From positions 4,278,001-4,342,000 of the forward strand of contig NC_016461.1 of NCBI RefSeq assembly GCF_000226115.1: a stretch of 64,000 bases of DNA, given 5' to 3'. The first letter of the stretch is position 1. Each line of letters opens with the position of its first letter. This DNA is from Thermothielavioides terrestris NRRL 8126. Taxonomy: Eukaryota; Ascomycota; Sordariomycetes; Sordariales; Chaetomiaceae. Positions 54,726 to 64,000 of the stretch are shown here, in pieces. The notes below the pieces were generated by a model that searched no databases, was not told the origin of the DNA, and was given only the letters and a program-made list of their open reading frames with translations. The translations under genes and the position numbers were made by a program.

Positions 54726-55286
54726 TCACATCTTCAGCTTCCTCTCCATCTCCTCGTGGATGCCGACCACCGCCCTGGTCTCCTCCCCGGTGAACACATC
54801 CTCCCACGTGATGGTGTCGTCCCTGCCGCTCAGGATCTCCTCGTGCACGCTGCCCAGCCCGCAGCCGCCGCCGAGCGCCATGGGCCGCCACTCGCCGTCG
54901 CGCACGATCTTGAGCTCCATGCCGCGGCGGATCGGCTCGGCCATGCCGTACGTGCGCCGCAGCATCTCCATGCGCAGCGCCTCGCGCGTCGCCTCCCACG
55001 CCCGCAGCCGCGCCTCGAGTGGGTGCGCCGAGCTCGGCTGCCCCTCGGCCGCGGCGAACGGCGAGGGCCCCACGCCCGCGCGCAGCGTGTCGTGCTGGCC
55101 TGGCACGGACGGCGCGCTCGTGCTGCGCGAGGCCACGTGGCTGAAGGAGCTGAGGTGGTTATCGGCGGGGACGATGCGGAGGGACTGCGTTGTCGAGGGA
55201 GATGTGTGTCAGGTATGGTGCTCTCACCGGCGTTTGCGGGGAGGGAAAGGATAGGGAGGTAGCGGGGCAAGGCGGGAGCTTACCAT
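54726..55286 (-). CDS. ump1: proteasome maturation factor Ump1 (POMP)
   Basis: Minus-strand exons 55286-55284 and 55184-54726 (153 aa). The first coding exon is only the ATG: the intron (donor GTAAGC, acceptor GCAG, 99 bp) follows it directly, and exon 2 begins SLRIVPADNHLSSFSHVASR. Ump1 assists assembly of the 20S proteasome and is then its first substrate. The family core is clear: HPLEARLRAWEATREALRMEMLRRTYGMAEPIRRGMELKI, followed by DTITWEDVFTGEE. Length and layout match fungal Ump1. If the intron is retained there is no in-frame product from this ATG. Confidence 0.9.
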
Positions 55287-55700
55287 CTTTGACGGCTGGT
55301 TTGACCGCGACCGTTGGTTTCTGAGTGTCGGTTATCCGGGTTTGACTTGACGGAAGGTTCTTGGTATCGAGCTCTTCAATTGATCGGTCGCCAGATTCTT
55401 TTTTGCGGTACCTAGGTGTTGGAAGTTGGCATGATGCAGTTGCAGGGCGGAGCTTGCTGGCGGTGATGCTCCAGGCTTCCAAGCAGCCTCGCGTTCAGCA
55501 GGGATCAGGTCAGCCCCAGGCAGTTACCAGGCGCCAATCGGCTACTCTTGCATTACGTAAGGCAGCGCAACCTGGAATGGAAGCTCTGACCCACTCGGCT
55601 TTCGGTTGAATATTCCCTGGAGCTGCTTGCTCTCTGGGGTGTTATCTCCGAGCCCGCGAGCTCCCTTTCCAGCTCGATCATACCCGACTTTCCTTGACTC
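55287..55700. other. divergent promoter between ump1 and ABC ATPase gene
   Basis: Short shared upstream region, no other gene. No proteasome-associated control element was recognised. Confidence 0.5.
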
Positions 55701-55757
55701 ATGCCTCTGCTTCCCGCAACGCCATGGCCGTCCAGCAGTCCGCCAGTGGCCAATTGA
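55701..55757 (+). promoter_or_regulatory. candidate upstream ORF before the ABC ATPase start
   Basis: ATG at 55701 opens an 18-codon frame (MPLLPATPWPSSSPPVAN) that ends TGA at 55755-55757, four bases before the main ATG at 55762. It is in a different frame. If the transcript starts upstream of it, it could lower translation of the main product or allow reinitiation. Confidence 0.35.
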
Positions 55758-55761
55758 CAAG

Positions 55762-57780
55762 ATGCGTCTTCCATCGGGGCCGCCGCCCATCATCCGCATC
55801 GCCAATGGCACTTTCTACCGCCACCAGCCGAGCACTGTCTCGCACTCGCATGCGCATCCGAACCCGGCGCTCTTCAAAGGCTTGAACTTTGAGCTGCCCG
55901 GCCGGAGCACAACCCCACACAACTGGTGCATCGTTGGTCCGTCGCTCTCCGGCAAGACCACACTGCTGCAGATCCTCCGTGGCCAACTCCTGTGTTTTCC
56001 TCCCACCGCACGGTCGTTCCCGTACCTCAGCACCGACCACGTGCCCTACCGGCTGAGGACGCCAGCCCGGGCGATCCAGTATGTTGGCTTCGACTCGCAA
56101 GGCGGGGGTGGTCTCGGCCCGGCCACGGCCACCTACCTCTCGGCCCGCTACGAGTCGAGGAGGGAGATCACCGACTTCTCGCTGAGGGACTTCCTCCTGG
56201 GCAACATGCAGCTGAACTCGTCCAAGCTGCCCGATGATGAGGGTGTCGACCAGAAGCTCTTTGAGCGTGTCGTGGCCGATCTGCGCCTCGGGAGCTTGCT
56301 GGACCTGCCCGTCACGTTCTTGTCCAACGGCCAAGGAAGGAGGGCGCGCATCGCCCGCGCCCTGCTCACGAGCCCGGAGGTCCTGCTGCTCGACGAACCG
56401 TTCATGGGCCTGGACCCACCCACTGTTGCCGGGCTGAGCCCGCTGCTGCATTCCCTAGCCGAGAAGGCTAGTCCGCGGCTGGTGCTGACCGCCAGGCCCC
56501 AGGACCCGTTGCCGGAGTGGATCACACACCTGGCGTACCTGCGAACGGACGCTCAGATCGGGGCTATGGGGGCGAAGGACACCGTCTTGGAGGGTCTAAG
56601 AAAGTATGTGCGCGGCGTCCGGAATGGCACACTCAGCGAGGACGAAACGCTGCCCGTACATTCGCTGAGCGAGATGGGCCGCACGCTTACCAAAGACGGC
56701 ATCTCTGGCGAAGGCATGGCTGAGGAGTTCTCCGTTGGCGTTGCTACCGCAAGCATAGGAGAGGAACCCATGGTGAGCCGGACGCTGGGAGAGCCGCTCG
56801 TCGAGATGAATGGTTGCATGGTCAAGTACAGCGACAGGGTGGCGCTGGGAAACTGGACCGAGCAGAGAGACGGGCAGACGGTCAGCGGACTGCACTGGAC
56901 CGTCCGGCGGGGCGAGAGATGGGGCGTGTTCGGCCCGAATGGGTCCGGCAAGACGACCATCGTCTCGCTCCTCTGCTCTGACCACCCGCAGACCTACTCG
57001 CTGCCGATCAAGCTCTTTGGGCGAAGCAGGCTGCCAGAACCGGGTTCGGGCCAACGGCCGCTGACGTTCTGGGATATCCAGTCACGCATCGGACACTCGA
57101 GCCCCGAGATCCACCAACACATGCCGCGCAACCTGACCATCAGGCAGGTGCTCGAGAGCGCGTGGGCCGATACGTTCCGCGCCAAGCCTAAGCTGGACGA
57201 GGCCGCCGCCGAACAGGTCGAGGCCACGCTGAGGTGGTTCGAGCCGGAGCTAAACCCGGCGTTCCACAAAGGGGCCCAGCCGGCTATTTCCGAAGGCGCG
57301 GAAGAGGCTGCGGTGGCGTGGGCCGGTGACTACATGTTTGGCGAGCTGTCGTTCAGCGCGCAGCGCGTCCTGCTGTTCCTGCGAGCCATCATCAAGCACC
57401 CCGACATCGTGGTGCTGGACGAGTCGTTTGGCGGCATGGACGACGCCGTGCGAGACAAGTGCATGCTCTTCCTCGCGCACGGCGAGGAGAAGAGGTACGA
57501 GCTGAGCACGAAGCCGGGCAGCCGGGCCCTAACAGGAGCGGCCGTGGTGGATAGCGCAGCGGCAAAGTCTGGGAAGGTCAGAGTGAAGGGTCTCACGGAC
57601 CGGCAGGCGCTCATCTGCATCAGCCACGTCAAGGAGGAGGTGCCTGACTGCGTGCGGGAGTGGCTCTGCCTCCCGGAGGCCAGCACGGGGCTGCCGGCGC
57701 GGTTTGGGCGGCTGGACGGGCCGCTGAGGACGAGCTCGAAGCGCTGGACCGAGATCTGGGGCACAAGCACGGTGGCGTAG
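55762..57780 (+). CDS. twin ABC-domain ATPase (YDR061W/ModF-like)
   Basis: Single exon, 672 aa, starting at the only in-frame ATG (MRLPSGPPPIIRI). Two nucleotide-binding domains and no membrane spans. Domain 1: Walker A GPSLSGKTTLL, signature-like LSNGQGRRARIARAL and Walker B VLLLDEPFMGLD (residues about 65-235). Domain 2: Walker A GPNGSGKTTIVSLL, signature-like FGELSFSAQRVLLFLRAI, Walker B IVVLDESFGGMDD and an H-loop in ICISHVKEEVPD. This matches the little-studied YDR061W group of fungal soluble ABC proteins, related to bacterial ModF/PhrA. Yeast YDR061W has no settled function. Domain 1 has a changed signature (SNGQG), so its ATPase activity may be weaker. Confidence 0.82.
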   Translation: MRLPSGPPPIIRIANGTFYRHQPSTVSHSHAHPNPALFKGLNFELPGRSTTPHNWCIVGPSLSGKTTLLQILRGQLLCFPPTARSFPYLSTDHVPYRLRTPARAIQYVGFDSQGGGGLGPATATYLSARYESRREITDFSLRDFLLGNMQLNSSKLPDDEGVDQKLFERVVADLRLGSLLDLPVTFLSNGQGRRARIARALLTSPEVLLLDEPFMGLDPPTVAGLSPLLHSLAEKASPRLVLTARPQDPLPEWITHLAYLRTDAQIGAMGAKDTVLEGLRKYVRGVRNGTLSEDETLPVHSLSEMGRTLTKDGISGEGMAEEFSVGVATASIGEEPMVSRTLGEPLVEMNGCMVKYSDRVALGNWTEQRDGQTVSGLHWTVRRGERWGVFGPNGSGKTTIVSLLCSDHPQTYSLPIKLFGRSRLPEPGSGQRPLTFWDIQSRIGHSSPEIHQHMPRNLTIRQVLESAWADTFRAKPKLDEAAAEQVEATLRWFEPELNPAFHKGAQPAISEGAEEAAVAWAGDYMFGELSFSAQRVLLFLRAIIKHPDIVVLDESFGGMDDAVRDKCMLFLAHGEEKRYELSTKPGSRALTGAAVVDSAAAKSGKVRVKGLTDRQALICISHVKEEVPDCVREWLCLPEASTGLPARFGRLDGPLRTSSKRWTEIWGTSTVA

Positions 57781-59068
57781 TCTCGAGCATGTGAACATGG
57801 CGGTGTAGTACGCTCCTGTGTGTCAGAAATATCTAGAGCTTCTCGGGGTTTCCAGCCTCGGCCCCCTGATGAGGTTGTGTAAATACGTCGGATATGCGCT
57901 CATGCAACACGCGATCAACAACACGCCATTCGTGAACCTAGGTACTCTTCCTTTCCCAGGAGGGACCTCCTCGACATGTGGAAGAGAGAGGATTGATCGA
58001 TCGGGTATAGAAGAAATGACGCGTCGCAGATGCAAGAAACGCGGGCGACGGGCTTCCGTGTCAAAGTCATTCCGCACCCTCCTCCGATGAGCCGTAGCGC
58101 GATCAAGCAAGTAGTCGTGGCCACCGAGGCGATGCACACGGCAGAGGTGCTTTCCTTGAAAAAACACCGGCTGGACAAGGATTCGCACATGTTCCTGCAA
58201 AACGGGCTCGGTGTGCATTGCTCGCGCTGTCTCGTCAGTTTCCCAGATGTTGTGGCCGTGACTGACGGGACACAGGCTGAGAGACTGGGCTTGCCATGCG
58301 AACATCACAAGCGTTTCGTGGGTAGGATCATGTCTCGCCCACCCTCCCGGCTAAACACGTCAACACGAAGGTCGCACCGCATGCAGCACGAGACTCTCAG
58401 AAACAGGGATGGATGGAGACGAGGAAGTATAGTACCCCGCCTGAGTGTTTAAGGTGTTAAGGTGGCAATCAAAACGGCGGTCGCTATCGTCTGACTGAAC
58501 AGGGAGGTTGCATGACTGGTAAGCAGTCATCCGACGCCCAAGCTGACGGATGCTATCCTGCGTCGCGGCAAATCTCGGCGGCATAGCCCTCAGTAAGCTC
58601 AATGGAGTGATACAGAATCGTGCTGTATCATCGCAATGTTGGCTCAGGAGCGCGACTGGCCCCGCCTGCATCATGCCAGCCATCTACTCCGTATACAGTG
58701 AGGTTCATGGTTTTTTAGGGTTTTTTTTTTTTCTTTTTTCTTTCCCTTTGCTGACTTCTGCCACTCTGTTCACTCCGGACAGTCCTACAGTACCACAGTG
58801 ACCTGACATCTCACGGACCATGATTTGATAACCCCCCTTTTGATCTGTTGGGTCGGGTGTTTCAGGGCTTAGCTTTTGCGGCTTTGCCTAACTGGTTGGA
58901 CAAGCAACACTTGGATATGCATCGCTAATGGTATCTTCCACGCTAGATACACGCTATTGAATCATCTATGATATAAGGCAGCAAAGCAGCAGCCCCTTCA
59001 CGCAGAGGTTGCGCCCGCATCAGAGACAGCGGAGGAAGATACCCGCTCTTCACCGCTCCAGGAGACCC
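57781..59068. other. intergenic region, no supported gene
   Basis: 3' flanks of two convergent genes. Contains a T-rich run near 58710-58745 and an ACTCCGTA motif near 58686. Confidence 0.5.
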
Positions 59069-59746
59069 CTAAAGCTCATCACGTTCTTGCTCCACAGCCT
59101 CTTCGCACTGCGGCCTTCGCAATGCCACCTGATGCTGCTTCCTCTCAATCTCCGCCTCCGCTTCCGCCTCGGCCAACGCCTTCAGCAAACTCCTCTCGAA
59201 CTCGTTCAGGAAGGGGATTGCTCCATTGCCGGGAACCTGTTCGCACGGAACAGGAGGTTGCCGCAGTGGCGTGATGCCGAGCGCGCGCAGGAGCACGCCG
59301 TCCAGGCGGCAGCGGTAGGCCGGGATCAGGAACATGGCGACCGCGTCGGCCCTCGGGTCGTGGCGTGCTGTCCGATTCGGCTGCAGCTCCTTTATCAGGA
59401 TGAACCACAGCTCCTGAAAGCTGTCGGCGTTCCGGGCCGCCTCGACCAGGCCGAGGTAGCGCCTCAGTATGTCCGGCTTGTCCTTGTGCATGGCCGCGAA
59501 CGCGTCGAGGCCCTCGGGTATGGTGGCGTCGTGGTTGCAGCCCAACACGCCGTACGGCGTCTCGCGGTACAACCTGGCCGCTGGGCCAGTGTGGTACGGC
59601 ATGGCCGGTCGCTGCGGACCGCAATGCGGCGTCGCTCCGCGGCCCTGCAAGTCTGCCCCCGTGTCGACGGAAGCGGTCGCGTCGAAGCCGCTATGGCCGA
59701 TGCCGACGGTGGCGAGGAGGCGTGAAAGGATGTGGCTGAGGTTCAT
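59069..59746 (-). CDS. hypothetical protein, 225 aa
   Basis: Single open frame from ATG 59746 (MNLSHILSRLLATVGIGHSG) to a stop at 59069. Middle part is soluble and protein-like: TPYGVLGCNHDATIPEGLDAF, DILRRYLGLVEAARNADSF, ELWFILIKELQPN, ADAVAMFLIPAYRCRLDGVLL. The C-terminus is a charged helix with EAEAEAEIERKQ, probably coiled coil. I know no family with this arrangement. The steady GC-rich coding bias and length favour a real gene, possibly lineage-specific. Confidence 0.55.
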   Translation of the reverse strand: MNLSHILSRLLATVGIGHSGFDATASVDTGADLQGRGATPHCGPQRPAMPYHTGPAARLYRETPYGVLGCNHDATIPEGLDAFAAMHKDKPDILRRYLGLVEAARNADSFQELWFILIKELQPNRTARHDPRADAVAMFLIPAYRCRLDGVLLRALGITPLRQPPVPCEQVPGNGAIPFLNEFERSLLKALAEAEAEAEIERKQHQVALRRPQCEEAVEQERDEL

Positions 59747-60342
59747 CTTTCGCGAAGACAGTCGGACAAAAAGCCGAGCCTGTCAGCGATAATGCAGGCA
59801 TTGACAAGGTGAGGAAGGCAAAGGCGATGCGGTCTAAGGAATGCCGTTGAATAGCTGCAAGATGGTTGCACGCGGAGAGCACGGAAGACAACCAGAGACT
59901 CCGAATTGTTCCAGCTGCATGTCGAGCCGCACCTACTGTCAGCCGGATCGCAACTGCCGTTATTCTCGCCCGTTCAGGGGGGAAGGAGAGAGGTAACTGC
60001 CTTGCCGTCCCTCGCAGCAGTGTTTCTCCACACTGGCGAAATGTCCCCCTGGCCCCTCGGATCCAATCTCAGCCAAACGGAGCTCTCCCACATCCCAACT
60101 CGCGGCCAAGTAAAGCACGGGGCCTCATGACGGTAGCGTGTAGGAGAAGGAAGTCGTAGCTACCATTTACAGTCGTACCATACTTCCCACAGATACCCCA
60201 ACATCGTCCCACTGTGTACCCGAGACTCCAGACATGCGCCAGCCAGCGACCATAACCCAGTGGTATCTCGAATAATCCAACCCGTCCAGCAGTGTTTACC
60301 GCCCAGTAACCGCTCTTCCAAGCCCAGCCTCTGATGCCTCAC
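59747..60342. other. intergenic between hypothetical gene and kinesin 3' end
   Basis: Upstream flank of the 225-aa gene and 3' flank of the kinesin. No gene recognised. Confidence 0.55.
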
Positions 60343-63211
60343 TCAGAACAGGTCGTCACCATTATCCCCAATCGCATTCCACCGCTTGGGGGCCAGCTTG
60401 CGCATCTTCTTCGGGCTGGTACTCGCCGCTGAGCTGCGCACCGAAGCCTGGTCGTCACTAACGCGCAGCTTCTCCATCTTCAACAGCAGGCTCGCCTCAT
60501 CATCACCTCCCTTGGCCTTGCAAGCGGGACGGGGACTCCCGGTCTCCGCCGCCGGCTTGCCCCGAGCAGCCACCACGCTCGCGTCACTGCTGCGCTCCTG
60601 GAGCGGGATCCGCTTGGTGGGACTCAGAGCCGCCAGCTCGCGGCGGAGGACCTCGTTCTCGTGCCGCAGCCGCTCGTTTTCCTGGTGCACGTCCTCGACG
60701 AGGACGTTCTCCTTGTCCTCGTCGTCGCCGGGCAGGCCGTCGTCGCTCGGCGCCGCGACGGCCACGCAGCCCATGCTGCGCTCAAACACCTCGATCTTGC
60801 GGCCCCAGTGCTCCTCGCCGCGCTCCATCTCGACCTGCATGATGGCGCGCCATCGCGCCATCTCGATCTCGAGCCGCCGCTCGAACTCGTTGGTGCAGTC
60901 CTCGCGGATCACCTGCTCCAGTTCAATCATGCGGTCTTCCATCGACAGCAGGTGCGACTCCGCTTCCTCGCGGGCGGCCCGTTCGGCGTCGAGAGCCTGG
61001 CGGAGATACTCGACTTCTTCCGACAGGCGGGCGATCTCGAGCGCGGCCGCCTCCATGGTGGTCCGGTGCACGTCGCTGCCGGGGCTACCCACGGGCGAGG
61101 CGTTGCGGACAATGTTGGGCGACGACAGGAGCTGCGGGTAGCCGGGGGGCGAGAAGGGACGGGAATGGAGGACCGGCGACTCCAGCGGGCTGGAGCATTG
61201 CCGCGGTGCCTGTGCGGCGGCGGCGGCTGCCGTCAGGATGGTCTGCGTGATGCTGGGAATGCGGGGCACGGTGACCTCGCGGGCGAGGGCGCTGTATCGG
61301 AGGATCTGGGACGTCGCGTTGAAGTCGCCGTGGGGATCGGCCGTGACGATCATGACGGCTTTTTGCGGGTTGCGGTGTCTGCCCGAGGAGTACGAAGAAG
61401 GGGACGGGTAACAGTTGGAAAAGAGCAGCTCGGTGAGCTTGCACTGCCGGAAGGGGACCAAGTTAGGCTGCGGGGGACGGACGGGGGAAGCGGTTTGTTA
61501 GTTTTCGTGCCTCGGCCATGGTGAGCGACGCGAAGGGGCGACTGGTTACTGACCTTGTCCTTGTTTGCTGCGTCGCTTTGCATCTGCAGACACTGGCCAA
61601 GGTACATCAAGCTCTCGTTAATCTTGCCGGCCTCGGCCAAGGTCGCACCGGCAGTCTTTGCGTCCCTCGCTCTCTCGCTGCCGGCAAGGTCGACCACTGT
61701 GAGAGTGCTCCCGCTCCAGGACGCTTCGCTGCCCAGCCTCCCCCTGCTCTTACTTCGTTTCTTGACCTCCACACAGAAGAAGCCATGGCTGCGCGAGCTC
61801 ACGCTGTTGCTACCAGTCCCGGCCACCCGTCGCTCATGCAGGCCTGCCTCGAGCACCAGCAATGCCTGGTGCAGGCTCCCGCAGATTATCTTGCGCAGCC
61901 CTGCGACGACCTTCCGATCGGGAGACGCCTCGGTCGACTTGAACAGCAGCGGCCGTCGGCGGTACTCTTTCGTCGAGGCTGATTTTGTCGCCGGCGTCAA
62001 GAGGTCGAAGATTCGATCGTTGTACACCTCGTACATGGAGATGAGGACGGCATATTCGGACGAGGGATCGCAGGACACGGACAGGGCACTGACATCGGGC
62101 TGCTGCGGGAAGGACGAAGGGCGATGGAGTCGGCGCGACGGCGTCTGTCCTGGCCCATGAGGCTCGGCCTGGGCATGCAAAGCAGATTTAGCGCCAGTCT
62201 TCAAACGGATAGATGCAGTCGGAATCATAAAATGCTTGACGCCCCGCTGCTCCCGGAGGACCCGCTTGACTTTGAGCGGCTGCTGGTGTTGAGGGCTGCG
62301 GTCGCTGGAGTGGCCAATGTTATGGGGGAAAGCATTGCCACGGCTGGGACCGGATGTATCCTCAACATGACTTCTGCGCTCCCGGTAAGGTGTCGCAACC
62401 GGCGTGGGAGGCGGAGCTGAGTCTTCGCGACTAACAATGCGCACGCTTCGGCATCTTGCAGAGAGCTGCGACCCACTGAGGCCGTGCTGCGCCGACTGGC
62501 GAGAGTGCAGTTGGGGGGGAGGCTGAGGAAACCCTACACTGATGGGAGTCTGCGCCCTTGCGCTGGCCCGGAAGGGCAGCGGCGCGTCTGAATATACGCT
62601 GTCTAGGAAAGTTGACGCCGAAAAGATGGCCGCCTCGGATGGATCGGACGCGATGATCGATTGCTCGAGGGCAGGATCGGAATCGCAGTCTAGGACGTTG
62701 GGGCCTAGCGATCGGAATATTACATCGAGTGAGAGTTGGGTCAAGCCACGCTGCGATCGTGATCCGAGAATTGTGTGTGTCTAGTTGCCCAAATCAGATC
62801 TCGGTCAGATACACGCTGCAAACACGACCAGTGGCCCGGGCGATGACGGACCTTTCCCGACCCCGTGACGCCCAGCGTAGCCAGCAAGGCATCTGTCCCA
62901 TCCCCGCCGCACGGCGCAAGCACGCCCTTGACCAGGTTCGCAACTCCGGTACAGTGGAATACGTCGAGCTGGGTCGCGTCCTCCTCGAAAACCTGTGTGA
63001 AGGCGAACTTTTCGATGGCGCGTCGTCGATCATTTGGCGGGTTCAGCGTGATGTGCTTGGGCGGCTCCGCTTCGTCATCCGGTCTCTCGACCGTCAGAAA
63101 TCGTTCCCCAGAAGCTGAGCCTCCGTTGGGTGGAGGCCTGAGTCGCAGGTACACCTGGAAGAGGTTCATGGCCCTCTGCGTCGATGCAGACATGGCCGGC
63201 TCTTTGTCCAT
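60343..63211 (-). CDS. N-terminal-motor kinesin, kinesin-6-like
   Basis: Minus-strand exons 63211-62852, 62780-61554 and 61467-60343 (903 aa); introns of 71 and 86 bp with phase 0 joins. Start at MDKEPAMSAST; a second ATG at 63193 is an alternative. Motor at about residues 10-560: LFQVYLRLRPPP, P-loop LGVTGSGKTHT (completed across intron 1), a long insert of about 170 residues, YEVYNDRIFDLL, switch I NSVSSRSHGFF, switch II VVDLAGSERARD, INESLMYLGQCL, FRQCKLTELLF. The long insert before switch I and the VYLRLRP start suggest kinesin-6, whose members work at the spindle midzone and in cytokinesis. A coiled coil (about 580-790: EEVEYLRQALDAERAAREEAES) and a basic tail (SPKKMRKLAPKRW) follow. Subfamily is inferred. 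Confidence 0.85.
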
Positions 63212-64000
63212 GGGACCGGTTGCGAAACTGGGTGGACGGTGGTGGTGCCACAACGCGGGGGGAAACAGTCGAATGGTGTTCTAAGTAGCTGTGGCTGTGA
63301 TTCCAGGGAAGCAACGCTGACAGTAACGGAGTGGAAATGTTGGTAGATATTTGGGAGAGGCTCGACCCGGGTCACGCCCGACCCAGAATTCTCGAAGCGC
63401 GCGCACGAAATTGTTTTTGCCAGGCCAGGGATGTCAGCAAGTTTCCCCGGCAACAGTGCATCTTGGCGACCGATGGATAAGGCGATAAGATAAGAGATAA
63501 GATCTTGCCAAGCCGTCACCAGCTTCAATTGCATCTCCAAAACCACCTGAAGCATGTCCTCTGCATCGAAATGATTATTCTACATAGTACCTTACTTAAC
63601 ATTAACGAGGTATATCCCGTAATTAGCGGACAAGCTATACGTTAGCGGTCGGTTTGCAAGCAGATGCGGAAGTCAAGCGGACAGCTGCAGCCCAGGTCCT
63701 AAGGATTTCCGGCGCGAAGACCGAATCCTCTGCCTCGGAAGCTGAGTTGAATCTGTCACCTCTGCCGCCCCGGTGTTTGGCGCTTTCCCCGGAATTTTCC
63801 CCAGCTTCCCACATCCTGCTCCCGTCCAGCAACGCCCAGTCACGAGGGTTGCGTCTGACTCAACGCCGGCACGGACCGTCAGCCTACCCGATTGGTCGAT
63901 ATCTTTGTTCCAAAGAGAACGTGGCGGCCGTGGGACAACTGACGCTACCTCAAAACTGCATGATGAGGGAGGAGCCGAGCTTCCCTGGGGTACAGATGTT
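63212..64000. other. upstream region of kinesin, window end
   Basis: Promoter side of the kinesin gene and unassigned DNA up to the window end. No coding frame I can support. Confidence 0.5.

Overview
This window comes from a filamentous ascomycete, most likely a sordariomycete and plausibly a Sordariales/Chaetomiaceae-type genome. The evidence is GC-rich genes with short introns (about 65-110 bp, branch sites CTAAC/CTGAC), typical Pezizomycotina gene families (Kei1, long-form sulfite reductase, chitin synthase, GH62-CBM1, EMC4, Ump1), and blocks of AT-rich sequence in which coding frames are broken mainly by CAA/CAG-to-TAA/TAG and TGG-to-TGA/TAG changes. That pattern is the signature of repeat-induced point mutation (RIP). 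Exons below were placed by reading splice signals and checking phase; none is backed by transcripts.

Layout. 0-7.3 kb: a nearly clean Ty3/gypsy chromovirus on the minus strand (594-bp 5' LTR, gag, pol with chromodomain). It abuts the end of a host gene on the left and a RIP-damaged copia gag/LTR fragment on the right. 8.9-15.6 kb: kei1 and the sulfite reductase beta subunit. 16.0-22.3 kb: a complete but RIP-ruined Mutator-like element (MULE) with a 9-bp target duplication, two convergent intron-rich genes and a 90-bp tandem repeat. 22.8-34.7 kb: chitin synthase, a MARVEL-type membrane protein, a GPI-anchored Ser/Thr-rich protein and the AP-1 beta adaptin. 35.66-43.18 kb: a RIP-ruined copia element with LTRs and a 5-bp target duplication, carrying a much younger, undamaged 567-bp TRIM-like element. 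43.5-47 kb: GH62 arabinofuranosidase and EMC4. 47.3-48.8 kb: a 412-bp TIR element with telomere-like repeats in its core, and a Tc1/mariner relic. 49.9-63.2 kb: GT31-like glycosyltransferase, a UBL3/MUB-like prenylated ubiquitin-fold protein, Ump1, a YDR061W-type twin-ABC ATPase, an unknown protein and a kinesin-6-like motor.

The host genes form no obvious cluster; they are mainly housekeeping secretory-pathway, cell-wall and cytoskeletal functions. The mobile DNA is the remarkable part. Main points: (1) the TRIM-like element has a 17-nt primer-binding segment perfectly complementary to its own LTR, about 26 bp downstream of a TATA-like sequence, which suggests self-primed reverse transcription; (2) introns of the MULE share an AATCGATTA-like core, recalling introner-like elements; (3) gag and pol of the gypsy element are in the same frame, separated by one UAG; (4) two copia families carry half-tRNA primer sites matching different tRNAs (initiator Met and Lys-CUU).
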